A stretch of DNA of 64,000 nt from Chloroflexi bacterium UBA6622 (GTDB lineage: Bacteria; Chloroflexota; UBA11872), in contig DJHK01000028.1 of assembly GCA_002433065.1 (NCBI GenBank), positions 59,612-123,611 on the forward strand, given 5' to 3'. The translations under genes were made by a program, and so were the position numbers. A model generated the notes under the pieces. That model saw nothing but the letters and a program-made list of their open reading frames with translations, was not told the origin of the DNA and ran no database searches. Below, in pieces: positions 18,482 through 27,417 of this stretch (the first letter of the stretch is position 1; every line of letters starts with the position of its first letter).

Positions 18482-19522
18482 TTACTTAAAGAGGCGAAGC
18501 AGTTCGAAATATGAGGGATGTAGTGCTCGTGTTTTTCCTGCAATGAGTGTAAGTGGTACTGGTTCAACCAATGATCCGTGTAGCGCGGTCATCTGGCCAT
18601 GTGTTTTTCCGTCCAAAAAATCAACCGCAGCTAGCCCCAGTCGTGTGCCAAGAACCCTATCGAAGGTTGTCGGAGATCCGCCTCGTTGTAGATGGCCAAG
18701 AACACTAGCTCGGGCTTCATATCCCGTCTCGTTTTCAAGTGTGCGGGCCAACGTTTCTCCCACACTGCGCGTCGATAGAATCACGTGACCGAATTCATCC
18801 CCCTCTTGCACTTCGGCACTTTCAAGGTTCAGGCCGTCTATAGTCGCACCCTCGGCAACCACGATGATGCTGTAGGATTGTCCGGCTTCATAGCGACTTC
18901 GTACGTGTTGTACAAAATCATCAAGTGATGTTTTGACTTCCGGTACAGCAATGAAGTCACTGCCACCGGCGATACCACCTGCCGCGGCCAACCAGCCTGC
19001 CTGACGTCCCATGGTTTCAACGACTGTTATTCGGTGATGGGACATGGAGGTGGTACGAAGCCGTTCGATCGAAATTGAAATGGTCTCTGCAGCAGTGTCG
19101 TAGCCGATGCAGGCATCGGTTTCAGGGACATCGTTGTCAATGGTCTTGGGCACGCCGACAATCGGGAATCCGTCTCCCGCTAGTGCTCCGGCTACCGAAA
19201 GTGTGTCGTCGCCTCCAATTGCTATAAGTCCATCTAGCCCGATATCACCAAATATTGATGTCGCTTTGGCGTAATCCTCCCGGGTTCGAGTGGGATTTGT
19301 GCGTGAACTGCCCAGCAGTGTGCCTCCGACATCAAAGAAACGATCGGTGTTTTCGATTGTTAGGGTGGACGTTTCTTGGGCTAGAACGCCTGCCCATCCG
19401 TTTCGGATGCCGATGACGGTCCAGTCTCTTTCGATAGCGCTTCTTGTGACTGCACGTATAGCGTTATTCAATCCGGGACAGTCGCCCCCGCCGGTTAGAA
19501 CTCCAATTTTCACTTTGATCAC
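18482..19522 (-). CDS. 6-phosphofructokinase, residues of the pyrophosphate-dependent type
   Basis: A 346-residue PFK of the PfkA superfamily that interconverts fructose-6-phosphate and fructose-1,6-bisphosphate. The start GTG 19522 puts IKVKIGVLTGGGDCPGLN at the N-terminus. The catalytic TIDND motif is at 127-131, and the F6P-binding METMGRQAG-like segment reads VETMGRQAGWLAAAGG. Two residues decide the phosphoryl donor in this family. Here IGGDD has Asp106 and PKTIDND has Lys126, matching the Asp/Lys pair of PPi-dependent enzymes rather than the Gly/Gly pair of ATP-dependent ones (E. coli 104 and 124). The donor is therefore inferred to be PPi. Confidence 0.92.
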   Translation of the reverse strand: MIKVKIGVLTGGGDCPGLNNAIRAVTRSAIERDWTVIGIRNGWAGVLAQETSTLTIENTDRFFDVGGTLLGSSRTNPTRTREDYAKATSIFGDIGLDGLIAIGGDDTLSVAGALAGDGFPIVGVPKTIDNDVPETDACIGYDTAAETISISIERLRTTSMSHHRITVVETMGRQAGWLAAAGGIAGGSDFIAVPEVKTSLDDFVQHVRSRYEAGQSYSIIVVAEGATIDGLNLESAEVQEGDEFGHVILSTRSVGETLARTLENETGYEARASVLGHLQRGGSPTTFDRVLGTRLGLAAVDFLDGKTHGQMTALHGSLVEPVPLTLIAGKTRALHPSYFELLRLFK

Positions 19523-19662
19523 GTTTGGGATTAGACACTTATACGATAACCCGTTCAGCGCTGGTTGATGCGGTAGTTCCTTACAGTAGCGGTCGTCGAT
19601 GGATGTAAAGGGCATTAGCTGGATACGATAGTTTTGTTTTTCTGGTTGTTGGAGGTTTTGTG

Positions 19663-20256
19663 ATGGACGTTTATACGGCGATTCATGGCCGCCGGAGTGT
19701 CAGCACGCTCGCCGAAGACGTGCCGCCGCGAACTGTGATTGAGCGTTTGATAAATGCTGCTGTGTGGGCGCCGAACCACCATCTCACTGAGCCGTGGCGG
19801 TTTCACGTGCTGTGTGGAGCTGCGCGATCCGAGATGGGAGCAGCTGTGGCTGACCGGCTTGAAGAGGAGTTAGATCCTGCTGACCCAGCTACATCTGGGG
19901 CAATACGTTCGGCCCGCAGTCGTCTTTCACGTGCTCCAGTTGTTGTTGTGGTAAGCCAGAATGGGTCTGATGATCCTATGGTTAATCTTGAGGATTACGC
20001 GGCCGTGTGTTGTGCCACACAAAACTTAATGCTTGCGGCACATGCCGAAGGTCTGGCTACTAAATGGCGTACTGGTGATATGTGTGACTATCGGGCATCT
20101 AAAGAGTTCCTTGGTCTTTCCGAGGCCGACCGTATTGTGGGGTATGTATATGTGGGATATCCGGCGGCACATCTTTCTTCTGATGACCGGGAACGAAAGT
20201 CTCCAGAAGTCGGATGGCTCGGGTGGGATGATCCTTCCGATTCGGTCTCGGTCTGA
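19663..20256 (+). CDS. Nitroreductase family protein
   Basis: A 197-residue FMN-dependent nitroreductase-like protein. It has the N-terminal IHGRRSVSTLAEDVPPRTVIERLINAAVWAPNHH pattern (flavin-phosphate Arg residues and the first helix) and the dimer/flavin segment DYAAVCCATQNLMLAAHAEGLATKW. The natural substrate is unknown. ATG 19663 follows GGAGGTTTTGTG at good spacing; the GTG three bases earlier is too close. The amidase gene follows on the same strand after 21 bases. Confidence 0.88.
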   Translation: MDVYTAIHGRRSVSTLAEDVPPRTVIERLINAAVWAPNHHLTEPWRFHVLCGAARSEMGAAVADRLEEELDPADPATSGAIRSARSRLSRAPVVVVVSQNGSDDPMVNLEDYAAVCCATQNLMLAAHAEGLATKWRTGDMCDYRASKEFLGLSEADRIVGYVYVGYPAAHLSSDDRERKSPEVGWLGWDDPSDSVSV

Positions 20257-20277
20257 GGCTTGAGTGAGAATTTAAAT

Positions 20278-21708
20278 ATGGCGGGACACAGCCAGGAACT
20301 TGCGCAACTTTCGTTGATTGAAGTTGGTAAGCGCATTGCGGATAGCGAAATAAGTCCGGTTGAAGTGACTCGTAATGCTCTTGATCGTCTTGAAATGTAT
20401 GGAAGTGCACTAGGGGCCACAACTCAGATTCTTGCTGATGAGGCGATTTCGTCGGCTCGAAGGGCTGAGCGTGAGATTGGTGGTGGGGATTATCGAGGAC
20501 CGTTGCATGGTGTTCCCATAGGTATTAAAGATTTGGCAGACGTCGAAGGTGCGATAACGACCGCGGGTTCTGACGTTTTTGGTAACCGTCCGGCATCGAG
20601 TGATGCGTCGCTGGTGCAGTTGCTCAAGAAAGCGGGAGCGGTAATTGTCTGCAAGTTGAATTGTGATGAGTTTGCTTATCATCCAACGGGCGCGACTTCT
20701 CGACATGGACCATCACGGAACCCATGGAATCTCGACATTGTTTCAGGAGGGTCGAGTGGAGGCACGGGTGCAGCTGTTGCGGCCGGTCTTATTTACGCAG
20801 GCCTTGGAACTGACACTGGTGGGTCAATTCGACTGCCTTCAGCACTCTGCGGCCTCGTCGGGATAAAACCCACATATGGTCGCGTAAGCCTGCACGGTGT
20901 TCGACTACTTAGTCCAAGTTTTGATACGCCGGGACCAATGGCTCGAACGACCATGGATGCGGCGGTCATGTTGCGGGCAATGGCTGATCCACTGACAGAA
21001 GAGATGGTAGGAGAAGCTAATCGAATGGTTCATATCGCCAGTGAGATCGACGCTGGTCTGGAGGGTATTCGGATCGGTGTGCCTTCGAATTACTTCTTCG
21101 ACGCATTAGAACCAGAGATTTCATCAATTGTTCAAAACGCAATTGATGCACTTGTGATGCTGGGTGCGGAGCAGGTTCAAGTTGAACTGGAGTCTGTGGA
21201 TCGTCTGGCTGCTGCCCAACTCGGGATTCTGACTCTTGAGGCTTATCAAAATGTGATGGCAGCGACTGATGGTGATATCACGCGGGTGAATTCAACGCTT
21301 CGTGCTCGCTTGAAGGATGGAATGGATGCGTCCATGCGGTCAGGAGAGGATTTGCTTGTAGCCCTCGGAAGGCTTCGAGCCGAGCGTGATGACGCATTGG
21401 CCGGATACAGGCGAGCTACCGGGAATGTTGATGTGCTTGTTGCGCCGGTGCTGCAACGTTCGCCGCCCACGGTTGAGGCAGCACGGACTGATTATCAGTG
21501 GATGCCAAATTTGACTCGACCCTTTAATGCATCCCATCAACCCGTGATTTCGGTTCCTTGTGGATGGACTAAAGTCGGTCTTCCTGTCGGGCTCCAAATT
21601 GTTGCGCCGAAGTACCGAGAACGTACGGCCATTCGTGTGGCTTATACGTATGAACAATCCCAGCACGCGCCTGAGCGGCGCTGGCCAAGCGTGCCAGTAG
21701 AAGTCTAA
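20278..21708 (+). CDS. Amidase signature family protein (GatA-like)
   Basis: A 476-residue amidase with the Ser-cisSer-Lys triad: Lys84 in PIGIKDLADVEG, cis-Ser159 in SGGSSGGTGAAVAAG and the nucleophile Ser183 in GTDTGGSIRLPSALCG. It resembles glutamyl-tRNA amidotransferase subunit A, but no gatB or gatC is adjacent, so a stand-alone amidase or allophanate/amide hydrolase is equally possible. ATG 20278 has a GAGTGAG segment upstream and is preferred over TTG 20260. It is probably cotranscribed with the nitroreductase gene and is convergent with the PfkB kinase gene. Confidence 0.87.
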   Translation: MAGHSQELAQLSLIEVGKRIADSEISPVEVTRNALDRLEMYGSALGATTQILADEAISSARRAEREIGGGDYRGPLHGVPIGIKDLADVEGAITTAGSDVFGNRPASSDASLVQLLKKAGAVIVCKLNCDEFAYHPTGATSRHGPSRNPWNLDIVSGGSSGGTGAAVAAGLIYAGLGTDTGGSIRLPSALCGLVGIKPTYGRVSLHGVRLLSPSFDTPGPMARTTMDAAVMLRAMADPLTEEMVGEANRMVHIASEIDAGLEGIRIGVPSNYFFDALEPEISSIVQNAIDALVMLGAEQVQVELESVDRLAAAQLGILTLEAYQNVMAATDGDITRVNSTLRARLKDGMDASMRSGEDLLVALGRLRAERDDALAGYRRATGNVDVLVAPVLQRSPPTVEAARTDYQWMPNLTRPFNASHQPVISVPCGWTKVGLPVGLQIVAPKYRERTAIRVAYTYEQSQHAPERRWPSVPVEV

Positions 21709-21734
21709 GCGCGTCTGTGGAATCGATATAGGTA

Positions 21735-22745
21735 CTAGGAGGTGCTTACGGATCCAGATGACGAGGTCGATACAACCATGTCGAGTGCATGTGTTACGTC
21801 ATGCCACCCAAGCTCATCGGCTCGTGACCTAACTTCGGCCTTGAAAGGCAGACTCAACAAAGGACCCTGGTGCTCAACTTTCAAGCCAGCAACCACGGTG
21901 CCAAGTCGAGCGCAGGTAGATGGTTCTTGGTCGAGTATGACGCCAGCGGCAAATCCTCCAGCGAAGGCATCACCAGCCCCTTGAAGGCCTTCGAGGCACC
22001 GCGCGATTGGCTTAACTCCGAACGATCCATCTTTCCAGGCCACGTATGCGCCCCGTTCGGCTAAGGATATGGCCGCGATGTTTGCGCCTAATTCAAGCGC
22101 TCGATCGGCGAGGTCGGCCGGATCGTCAGGACCGAAGATAGTTGTTCCTTCTTCGCCACCAGCGAAAAATATGTCCGTGAGCGGGATGACCTGTTCGGCT
22201 GCTTCCCGTGCAGCGTCGGGTGCCCATAGTCGGGCTCGGTAGTTAAGATCAAACGACACTGGTTTTTGGTGTTCTCGGCCTCGCTCAGCAAGCCGATGTG
22301 TTGCTGAGCGAGAGGAATCGGATATTGCCTGTGAAATGCCACTTATGTGCACCATGCTGGCTGCGTCCAGGTTAATACTGTCGATGTCTTTACGACTGAT
22401 GGTTGAGGCGGCGCTGCCTTTACGGTAGTACCACGTTTCATAGCTTCCCAAATCGCCGTACTCGCTGACATAAACTCCGGTTGGCCCGCCCCCACGCTTG
22501 ACGTGTGTAAGGTTGACATCGAGTTTTGACCACTCCTCCATCAGGTAGTCGCCGAAAGGGTCCTCACCAAGACGTGTAACGATCGCACTTGGCAATCCCA
22601 GCCTTCGTACGGCGACCGCTATATTAAGGACGTCTCCGGAATACGTTCGTTCGAGGTTCGTAGCCTTTGCAAGCGGCGAACGTCCCCACAATTCGATCAT
22701 CACTTCCCCGAGGCTAAGGAACTCTGACGTTGGATTAGGATGCAT
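21735..22745 (-). CDS. PfkB family carbohydrate kinase (2-keto-3-deoxygluconate kinase-like)
   Basis: A 336-residue ribokinase-fold sugar kinase. It starts with FLSLGEVMIELWG and has the first PfkB segment (YSGDVLNIAVAVRRLGLPSA). The catalytic base lies in the second signature GLQGAGDAFAGGFAAG (about 250-265). The set of residues, with GPTGVYVSEYG in the sugar lid, looks like KDG kinase or fructokinase members. The substrate is not certain. It begins 5 bases after the lipoprotein gene, so it is probably in one unit with that gene and glpX. Confidence 0.85.
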   Translation of the reverse strand: MHPNPTSEFLSLGEVMIELWGRSPLAKATNLERTYSGDVLNIAVAVRRLGLPSAIVTRLGEDPFGDYLMEEWSKLDVNLTHVKRGGGPTGVYVSEYGDLGSYETWYYRKGSAASTISRKDIDSINLDAASMVHISGISQAISDSSRSATHRLAERGREHQKPVSFDLNYRARLWAPDAAREAAEQVIPLTDIFFAGGEEGTTIFGPDDPADLADRALELGANIAAISLAERGAYVAWKDGSFGVKPIARCLEGLQGAGDAFAGGFAAGVILDQEPSTCARLGTVVAGLKVEHQGPLLSLPFKAEVRSRADELGWHDVTHALDMVVSTSSSGSVSTS

Positions 22746-22750
22746 GCTGG

Positions 22751-23254
22751 TTACATCCGTATCCCTACGCTTCGTGCGACCCGTCGCATATTTAACATCG
22801 CACCAGTCTGTTTAGCTTGGGAACGTGTGACGGCGCGCTGGAAGTCACGGTTAGCCGAGACCACATCTCCGGCTTCGATCAGCACGATCACTTTGTCGAC
22901 TGCCGTAACAAGGTCGTGGAGGCCTTCGACGAAGTCCGCATGATGGCGACGGATTCCAGCAGGTGGTTTTATCTTTTCAAGCTCGAGGAGCAGTCTAGTG
23001 TTGGACGCGTGCAACTTGCGGTAAAGATTCAGGTAGGCGACCGGATCTGGACTGCCGCTTTCCGTAAGGGCTGCGAACTGTGAGCCTATGTCTCGGTCTT
23101 CAGGTGCCGTCGTATTTCTTATATCGCTGAGCGTGGACACGTATGCGGCTACTTCCGATTGCTCAATGGTTTCACAGCCTCCAAGCAGGGGGCCGCCCAC
23201 TAGTCCCCAGCTGGCTGCGAGTAAAGGTCGTCTTCCGATAGTGGCTACGAACAA
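22751..23254 (-). CDS. Putative lipoprotein of unknown function
   Basis: A 167-residue protein with an RR-containing signal and lipobox LLGGC (lipidated Cys27). After processing it is mostly helical with charged heptad-like stretches (YLNLYRKLHASNTRLLLELEKIK), so a small helical bundle on the cell surface is likely. I do not recognise the family. Its neighbours are glpX upstream (12-base gap) and the PfkB kinase downstream (5-base gap), all on one strand, which suggests cotranscription but gives no clear function. Confidence 0.7.
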   Translation of the reverse strand: MFVATIGRRPLLAASWGLVGGPLLGGCETIEQSEVAAYVSTLSDIRNTTAPEDRDIGSQFAALTESGSPDPVAYLNLYRKLHASNTRLLLELEKIKPPAGIRRHHADFVEGLHDLVTAVDKVIVLIEAGDVVSANRDFQRAVTRSQAKQTGAMLNMRRVARSVGIRM

Positions 23255-23266
23255 AGCTCCTGTTAT

Positions 23267-24277
23267 TTAGGGTGTGAGCCGTATGGGTCCGACATGGTCT
23301 CTATCAAAGATGCGCATTGTGTCCACGAAGCGAATAGTATTTGCCTCCAAGTCCATCACGAGCGAATGGGTTCGTCCTCCGCCACCAAAGAATCTGACAC
23401 CTCGGAGGAGTTCACCGTCGGTCACGCCTGTCATGCTGAACGAGATCATTTTTCCAGATGCGAGGTCGCTTGTGGTGAGAATTCGTGTCTTGTAATCACT
23501 GATCCCCATCGCTTGAAGACGGTTGATTTCCTCATAGTTACGTGGCTGGAATCGTGCCTGGATCTCTCCACCAAGACACCGAAGGGCAGCTGCAGCAAGT
23601 ACACCCTCAGGTGCTCCACCAGTGCCCATAACTACATGGTCAGCTGTGCCGGCAACGGCCACAGAAACAGCAGCAACAACGTCGCCATCTCCTATTAGCT
23701 TAATTCGGGCACCGGCTTCTCGGATGTCTGTGATTAGTTCACGGTGACGTTCTCGGTCAAGAACAATGACCGTAAGGTCTGAGATCTGACGGTTTAATGA
23801 GTCAGCAATAATTTGGAGGTTTGCGTCAACTGGAAAATCCAGATTGATTCTGCCAGCGGCCGGTGGTCCAACGATTAGTTTTTCGAGATACGTGTCTGGT
23901 GCGTGCAGCAAGCCGCCCGGTTCTGAAATTGCCATTACTGCGACAGCATTTGATCGACCGGTGGCGACTAAATCAGTCCCTTCCAGAGGGTCAACCGCAA
24001 TGTCCACTCGATGGCCTGATGGATCACCGACGTCCTCACCGATATATAGCATCGGGGCAGAATCCCGCTCGCCTTCCCCGATCACTATTCGGCCTGATAA
24101 ATGAACCTCTTCGAGCGCGATCCGCATCGCTTCAACGGCTAAGGCATCTGCACGTGTTCCATCGCCATGACCCATCGCTCGGGCGCTTGCGAATGCTGCT
24201 GCCTCAGTTACGCGTACAAGGGCTTCCGACGGTGTTGTTACCGCGGTGGTGGAGCTGTTTGCATGTGTGGTGACCAA
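23267..24277 (-). CDS. glpX: Class II fructose-1,6-bisphosphatase
   Basis: The 336-residue GlpX-type phosphatase removes the 1-phosphate of fructose-1,6-bisphosphate in gluconeogenesis. Family segments are AAAFASARAMGHGDGTRAD, VIGEGERDSAPMLYIGE, the metal site DIAVDPLEGTDLVATG and GTGGAPEGVLAAAALRCLGGE. Length matches the family. It is the first gene of a minus-strand group that includes the lipoprotein and PfkB kinase. Together with the phosphofructokinase at 18482-19522 it sets the direction of hexose phosphate flux. Confidence 0.94.
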   Translation of the reverse strand: MVTTHANSSTTAVTTPSEALVRVTEAAAFASARAMGHGDGTRADALAVEAMRIALEEVHLSGRIVIGEGERDSAPMLYIGEDVGDPSGHRVDIAVDPLEGTDLVATGRSNAVAVMAISEPGGLLHAPDTYLEKLIVGPPAAGRINLDFPVDANLQIIADSLNRQISDLTVIVLDRERHRELITDIREAGARIKLIGDGDVVAAVSVAVAGTADHVVMGTGGAPEGVLAAAALRCLGGEIQARFQPRNYEEINRLQAMGISDYKTRILTTSDLASGKMISFSMTGVTDGELLRGVRFFGGGGRTHSLVMDLEANTIRFVDTMRIFDRDHVGPIRLTP

Positions 24278-24339
24278 TTAAAGTGGTTCCTGAATACTTT
24301 GTTGCTGGCTAGCTTAAGGAATTTTCCCGCATCGATGTG

Positions 24340-25176
24340 CTATCCGAAGCGTTGCGCACTACCGAGTTGGCGAAGTAGGGCCACGACGCTTTGGGCTGCC
24401 AACGCACTGGTTTTTGGGTTTGTCGAGCTGGGCTCGTTCTCAAGCCGAATGGCCATGGTTCCAAATGAGCCTCGAACTACAATTTCATGCACATTTACGG
24501 GCGCATTCGGGTCGGCGATGACTCGAACGTGGACTTGATCGGGATTTCCTGCTGCCAGTGACAACAGTGCAGCTACGTTGACGTTCTGCGGAAAACCACG
24601 GACGGCTGCTGCTGGTCCGCCAGCAAACACCTCCTGCCGCGACGATATCGAATCTAGGTCAATATTCGAATTCTCGATGTGTGGAGCGTTAGTAAGTGCT
24701 GATGGATGTTTTGTGGTGGTGAGCGTTATTGATTCGATGTCTCCTACGCTTGCTGCACGTACAACGTCAAGAGCTCCTATTGCTCCTGAGGGAAACCATA
24801 TTTTTGATCCGGTTTGGTCAGCCAGTTCAAGCAGTGCAGGTAGGAATTCGATATCTAGCGTTGCACCTGCGCTCAATATCACTAAGTCGACACCTTCCCG
24901 GACTACTTGCGGTGCGATCTCCCGCAAAACTGATTGAGACGTTGCTTCGAGGACAAGGTCGAGTTGGTGCCATGGGAAATCTTGGACATGCTCATATACG
25001 GGAATGTCGGCTTCCAGCAGTTCATCACGTGTAGGGCAAGTCGTGGGCTCGGCTGCCGCGACTAAGTCGATCCCGGTTACATGGCCGCTTCTGACGGCAT
25101 TAACAACATCTGTTCCTATTGAACCCAAGCCGACAACCGCCAGGCGAACGTTGGCCCGACTCTGCATGGTTGGCAT
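24340..25176 (-). CDS. nadX: Aspartate dehydrogenase (NadX-like)
   Basis: A 278-residue NAD(P)-dependent dehydrogenase. The Rossmann motif is RLAVVGLGSIGTDVVNAV, and the C-terminal aspartate dehydrogenase domain has IWFPSGAIGALDVVRAASVG and GFPQNVNVAALLSLAAG, with the conserved Asn-Val-Asn loop. The enzyme would oxidise aspartate to iminoaspartate for quinolinate synthase. This is supported by nadA at 17241-18317 and by no nadB being visible. It lies 22 bases downstream of the lipoamide dehydrogenase gene. I am less sure of the exact substrate than of the family. Confidence 0.83.
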   Translation of the reverse strand: MPTMQSRANVRLAVVGLGSIGTDVVNAVRSGHVTGIDLVAAAEPTTCPTRDELLEADIPVYEHVQDFPWHQLDLVLEATSQSVLREIAPQVVREGVDLVILSAGATLDIEFLPALLELADQTGSKIWFPSGAIGALDVVRAASVGDIESITLTTTKHPSALTNAPHIENSNIDLDSISSRQEVFAGGPAAAVRGFPQNVNVAALLSLAAGNPDQVHVRVIADPNAPVNVHEIVVRGSFGTMAIRLENEPSSTNPKTSALAAQSVVALLRQLGSAQRFG

Positions 25177-25198
25177 TAGACGGAATTGTAGAGTGGAA

Positions 25199-26599
25199 TC
25201 ACTTGGCTAAGGGGACGTGGATGGGCGAGTTAATCGCCATCCATGCACTTTCAGCCGTGGCCTCTGCGAACGTCGGGTGCGCATGGATTGTTTCTCTCAG
25301 GTCGTCGAGCGTTGCTTCAAGACGTATCGCTAGAACGCCCTCACTGATGATGTCGCTTGCTGCCGGACCAATCACATGCATGCCAAGAATCTCACCATGT
25401 GAAGTGTCAGAGACTATCTTTACGAAACCGTCGGTGTCACCGTAAGCACGGGCACGACCAAGGGCCTGAAAGGGAAACACCCCAACCTGTACGCTTTCGG
25501 ATCTCTTTCGGGCTTCTTGCTCGGTGAGGCCAACGCTTGCAATTTCGGGATGTGTAAATGTGCATGCAGGGACGGCTTTGTCATCGTAGATCGAGTGGTG
25601 GCCATTTGCATGTTCGGCTGCGACAACCCCTTGGTGCGATGCGACATGAGCCAGCAATTTGTCACCAGTTACATCACCGATCGCGTAAATCGTAGGAATG
25701 GTTGTTTGCATATGAGCATTAACGGAAATTCCAGCAGGTGAAAACTGGACACCACAAGACTCCAACTCCAAATTTTCAACGTTTGGTTTTCTGCCAGTTG
25801 CAAGCAATAGATGTGAGGCGTTAACTGTCGTAGATGTGCCGTCTAACTGCATGGCTATCTCTAACCCTTCCCCCCCTTTTTGGATAGTTTCGATTCTGGT
25901 TTCGGTGTGGACTGTGACACCTTGCTGAACAAGAATCTTGCGCATCGCCGTACTAATATCGGCATCTTCATTTGGTACGACCCGTGGCAACATTTCAACT
26001 AGAGTGACTTCAGAACCAAGAAGTGCAAAAAGCGAGGCCCATTCGACACCGACAGCTCCAGCCCCTGCAACCACGATGTGGGATGGAATCTCTTGCAGTG
26101 CTAATGCCCCATCACTATCGATTACACCTGGAAGGTCTTTTCCCGGGATGGGTGGTGCTGAGGCGCTGGACCCCGTAGCCAGGATTATTTTTGAGGCCGT
26201 GATGAGCTCGGTTCGATCCGGAAGCGCAACCTCTACGGCTCCAGGTCCTGCCATACGCCCCCAACCTTCGACCACAGTAACGTCGGCGGCCTTGAGTAGC
26301 CCTTGAACTCCTCGGATCAGCTGCCCAACTATGCGGTCTTTCCGTTTGGCGATTGCTGCATAGTCGGCTTCTACTTTTCCGACATTGATGCCAAAGGAGC
26401 TGGCACTTCCACACAGTTGAAAGATCTCCGCACTTCGCAATAAGGCCTTGGTGGGAATACAGCCTCGGGCGAGGCACACGCCACCTACGGTCGAGGATTC
26501 AACGAGGACAACGGTAGAGCCAAGGGCAGAAGCACGTAACGCGGCAACATATCCGCCTGGCCCGCCGCCGAGAATGCAAATGTCTGCGCTTAATGGCAT
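25199..26599 (-). CDS. lpdA: Dihydrolipoyl dehydrogenase
   Basis: The 466-residue E3 flavoprotein oxidises dihydrolipoamide in 2-oxo acid dehydrogenase or glycine cleavage complexes. It has the FAD site ICILGGGPGGYVAALRA, the redox-active pair Cys42/Cys47 in GGVCLARGCIPTK, the NAD site VVAGAGAVGVEWASLFALLG, the second FAD segment TIYAIGDVTG and the active-site His-Glu in HAHPTFAEA. No E1, E2 or glycine cleavage genes are near. The start is ATG 26599. Confidence 0.94.
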   Translation of the reverse strand: MPLSADICILGGGPGGYVAALRASALGSTVVLVESSTVGGVCLARGCIPTKALLRSAEIFQLCGSASSFGINVGKVEADYAAIAKRKDRIVGQLIRGVQGLLKAADVTVVEGWGRMAGPGAVEVALPDRTELITASKIILATGSSASAPPIPGKDLPGVIDSDGALALQEIPSHIVVAGAGAVGVEWASLFALLGSEVTLVEMLPRVVPNEDADISTAMRKILVQQGVTVHTETRIETIQKGGEGLEIAMQLDGTSTTVNASHLLLATGRKPNVENLELESCGVQFSPAGISVNAHMQTTIPTIYAIGDVTGDKLLAHVASHQGVVAAEHANGHHSIYDDKAVPACTFTHPEIASVGLTEQEARKRSESVQVGVFPFQALGRARAYGDTDGFVKIVSDTSHGEILGMHVIGPAASDIISEGVLAIRLEATLDDLRETIHAHPTFAEATAESAWMAINSPIHVPLAK

Positions 26600-26673
26600 G
26601 TTGGAAGCTCAAGAGTGCTGTAGTAGGCCTGCGTATTGTAAAGCGGTGACACAGGTATTAGCTCGGACACACT

Positions 26674-27417
26674 TTAGGAGGTGTAGTTCGGCGGGATCTG
26701 TTGGGCACATAACATGCGATGCGCTTTTGCTACATGCTCGGTGCCACGGTTGAGCGAAATAACGCCATGACCGGGAAACAGTGCATCAAACGTCGTGTTT
26801 TCAAGGTGCTGCATTGATTTCATTAGTTGCTGGATTGAGCAGTCTGGTGTGGCTAACAAAAGGATTTTCCCACCATGGAAAACAATATCGCCTCCAAACA
26901 GACCGATGCGATCGTCGCCGTGCAAGAGGAATGACACGTGGGTTGCCGCGTGGCCTGGAGTTGCAATTGTTTGCAGGTGTACATCGCCAATTTGCACTTG
27001 GTCACCATCTGAAATTGCGTGGGCCGTAGCGCATGCCGCTAGGCGATAGTCATCGGGGTATGTTCCGCCAGCACGAGCTTCGGGAAGTGAAATGGCTGCT
27101 TCGTTTGCGTCAAGTAACCATGTTGCCGCAGGTCCAGGGGCCAAGATATCGGCACCCGTCGCTGTCTGAAGTACGCTTGCACCACCAGCGTGATCGGCAT
27201 GTCCATGCGTCACGACAATGTGAGCAATGTTTGCCGGATCGAAGCCTTCATCCCGAATATTGTCAAGGATCAGCTCAGGTTGGATTCCTATGCCAGCATC
27301 GATGAGGGCTAGAGATGAGGCTCCGTCAATTAAGTAGACATGGGAGTCATACGGGTTGGAGATATCGGCGCCTGACTTTCCACTGCCCACGAGATACACG
27401 CGTTCGGTAAGTCGCAT
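26674..27417 (-). CDS. MBL fold metallo-hydrolase
   Basis: A 247-residue metallo-beta-lactamase fold hydrolase. The zinc motif is THGHADHAGG, with further ligands in ATPGHAATHVSF and a conserved Asp in LFGGDIVFHG, and the final His in FPGHGVIS. The glyoxalase II-like architecture suggests a thioester or lactone hydrolase of unknown substrate. Its ATG (27417-27415) overlaps the TAA of the upstream M20 peptidase gene by one base (TAATG), so the two are translationally coupled. Confidence 0.88.
   Translation of the reverse strand: MRLTERVYLVGSGKSGADISNPYDSHVYLIDGASSLALIDAGIGIQPELILDNIRDEGFDPANIAHIVVTHGHADHAGGASVLQTATGADILAPGPAATWLLDANEAAISLPEARAGGTYPDDYRLAACATAHAISDGDQVQIGDVHLQTIATPGHAATHVSFLLHGDDRIGLFGGDIVFHGGKILLLATPDCSIQQLMKSMQHLENTTFDALFPGHGVISLNRGTEHVAKAHRMLCAQQIPPNYTS

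Noticed and set aside
20278..21708. Calling the amidase gene gatA
   Set aside because: The triad fits GatA, but no gatB or gatC is adjacent, and stand-alone amidases share the same motifs.
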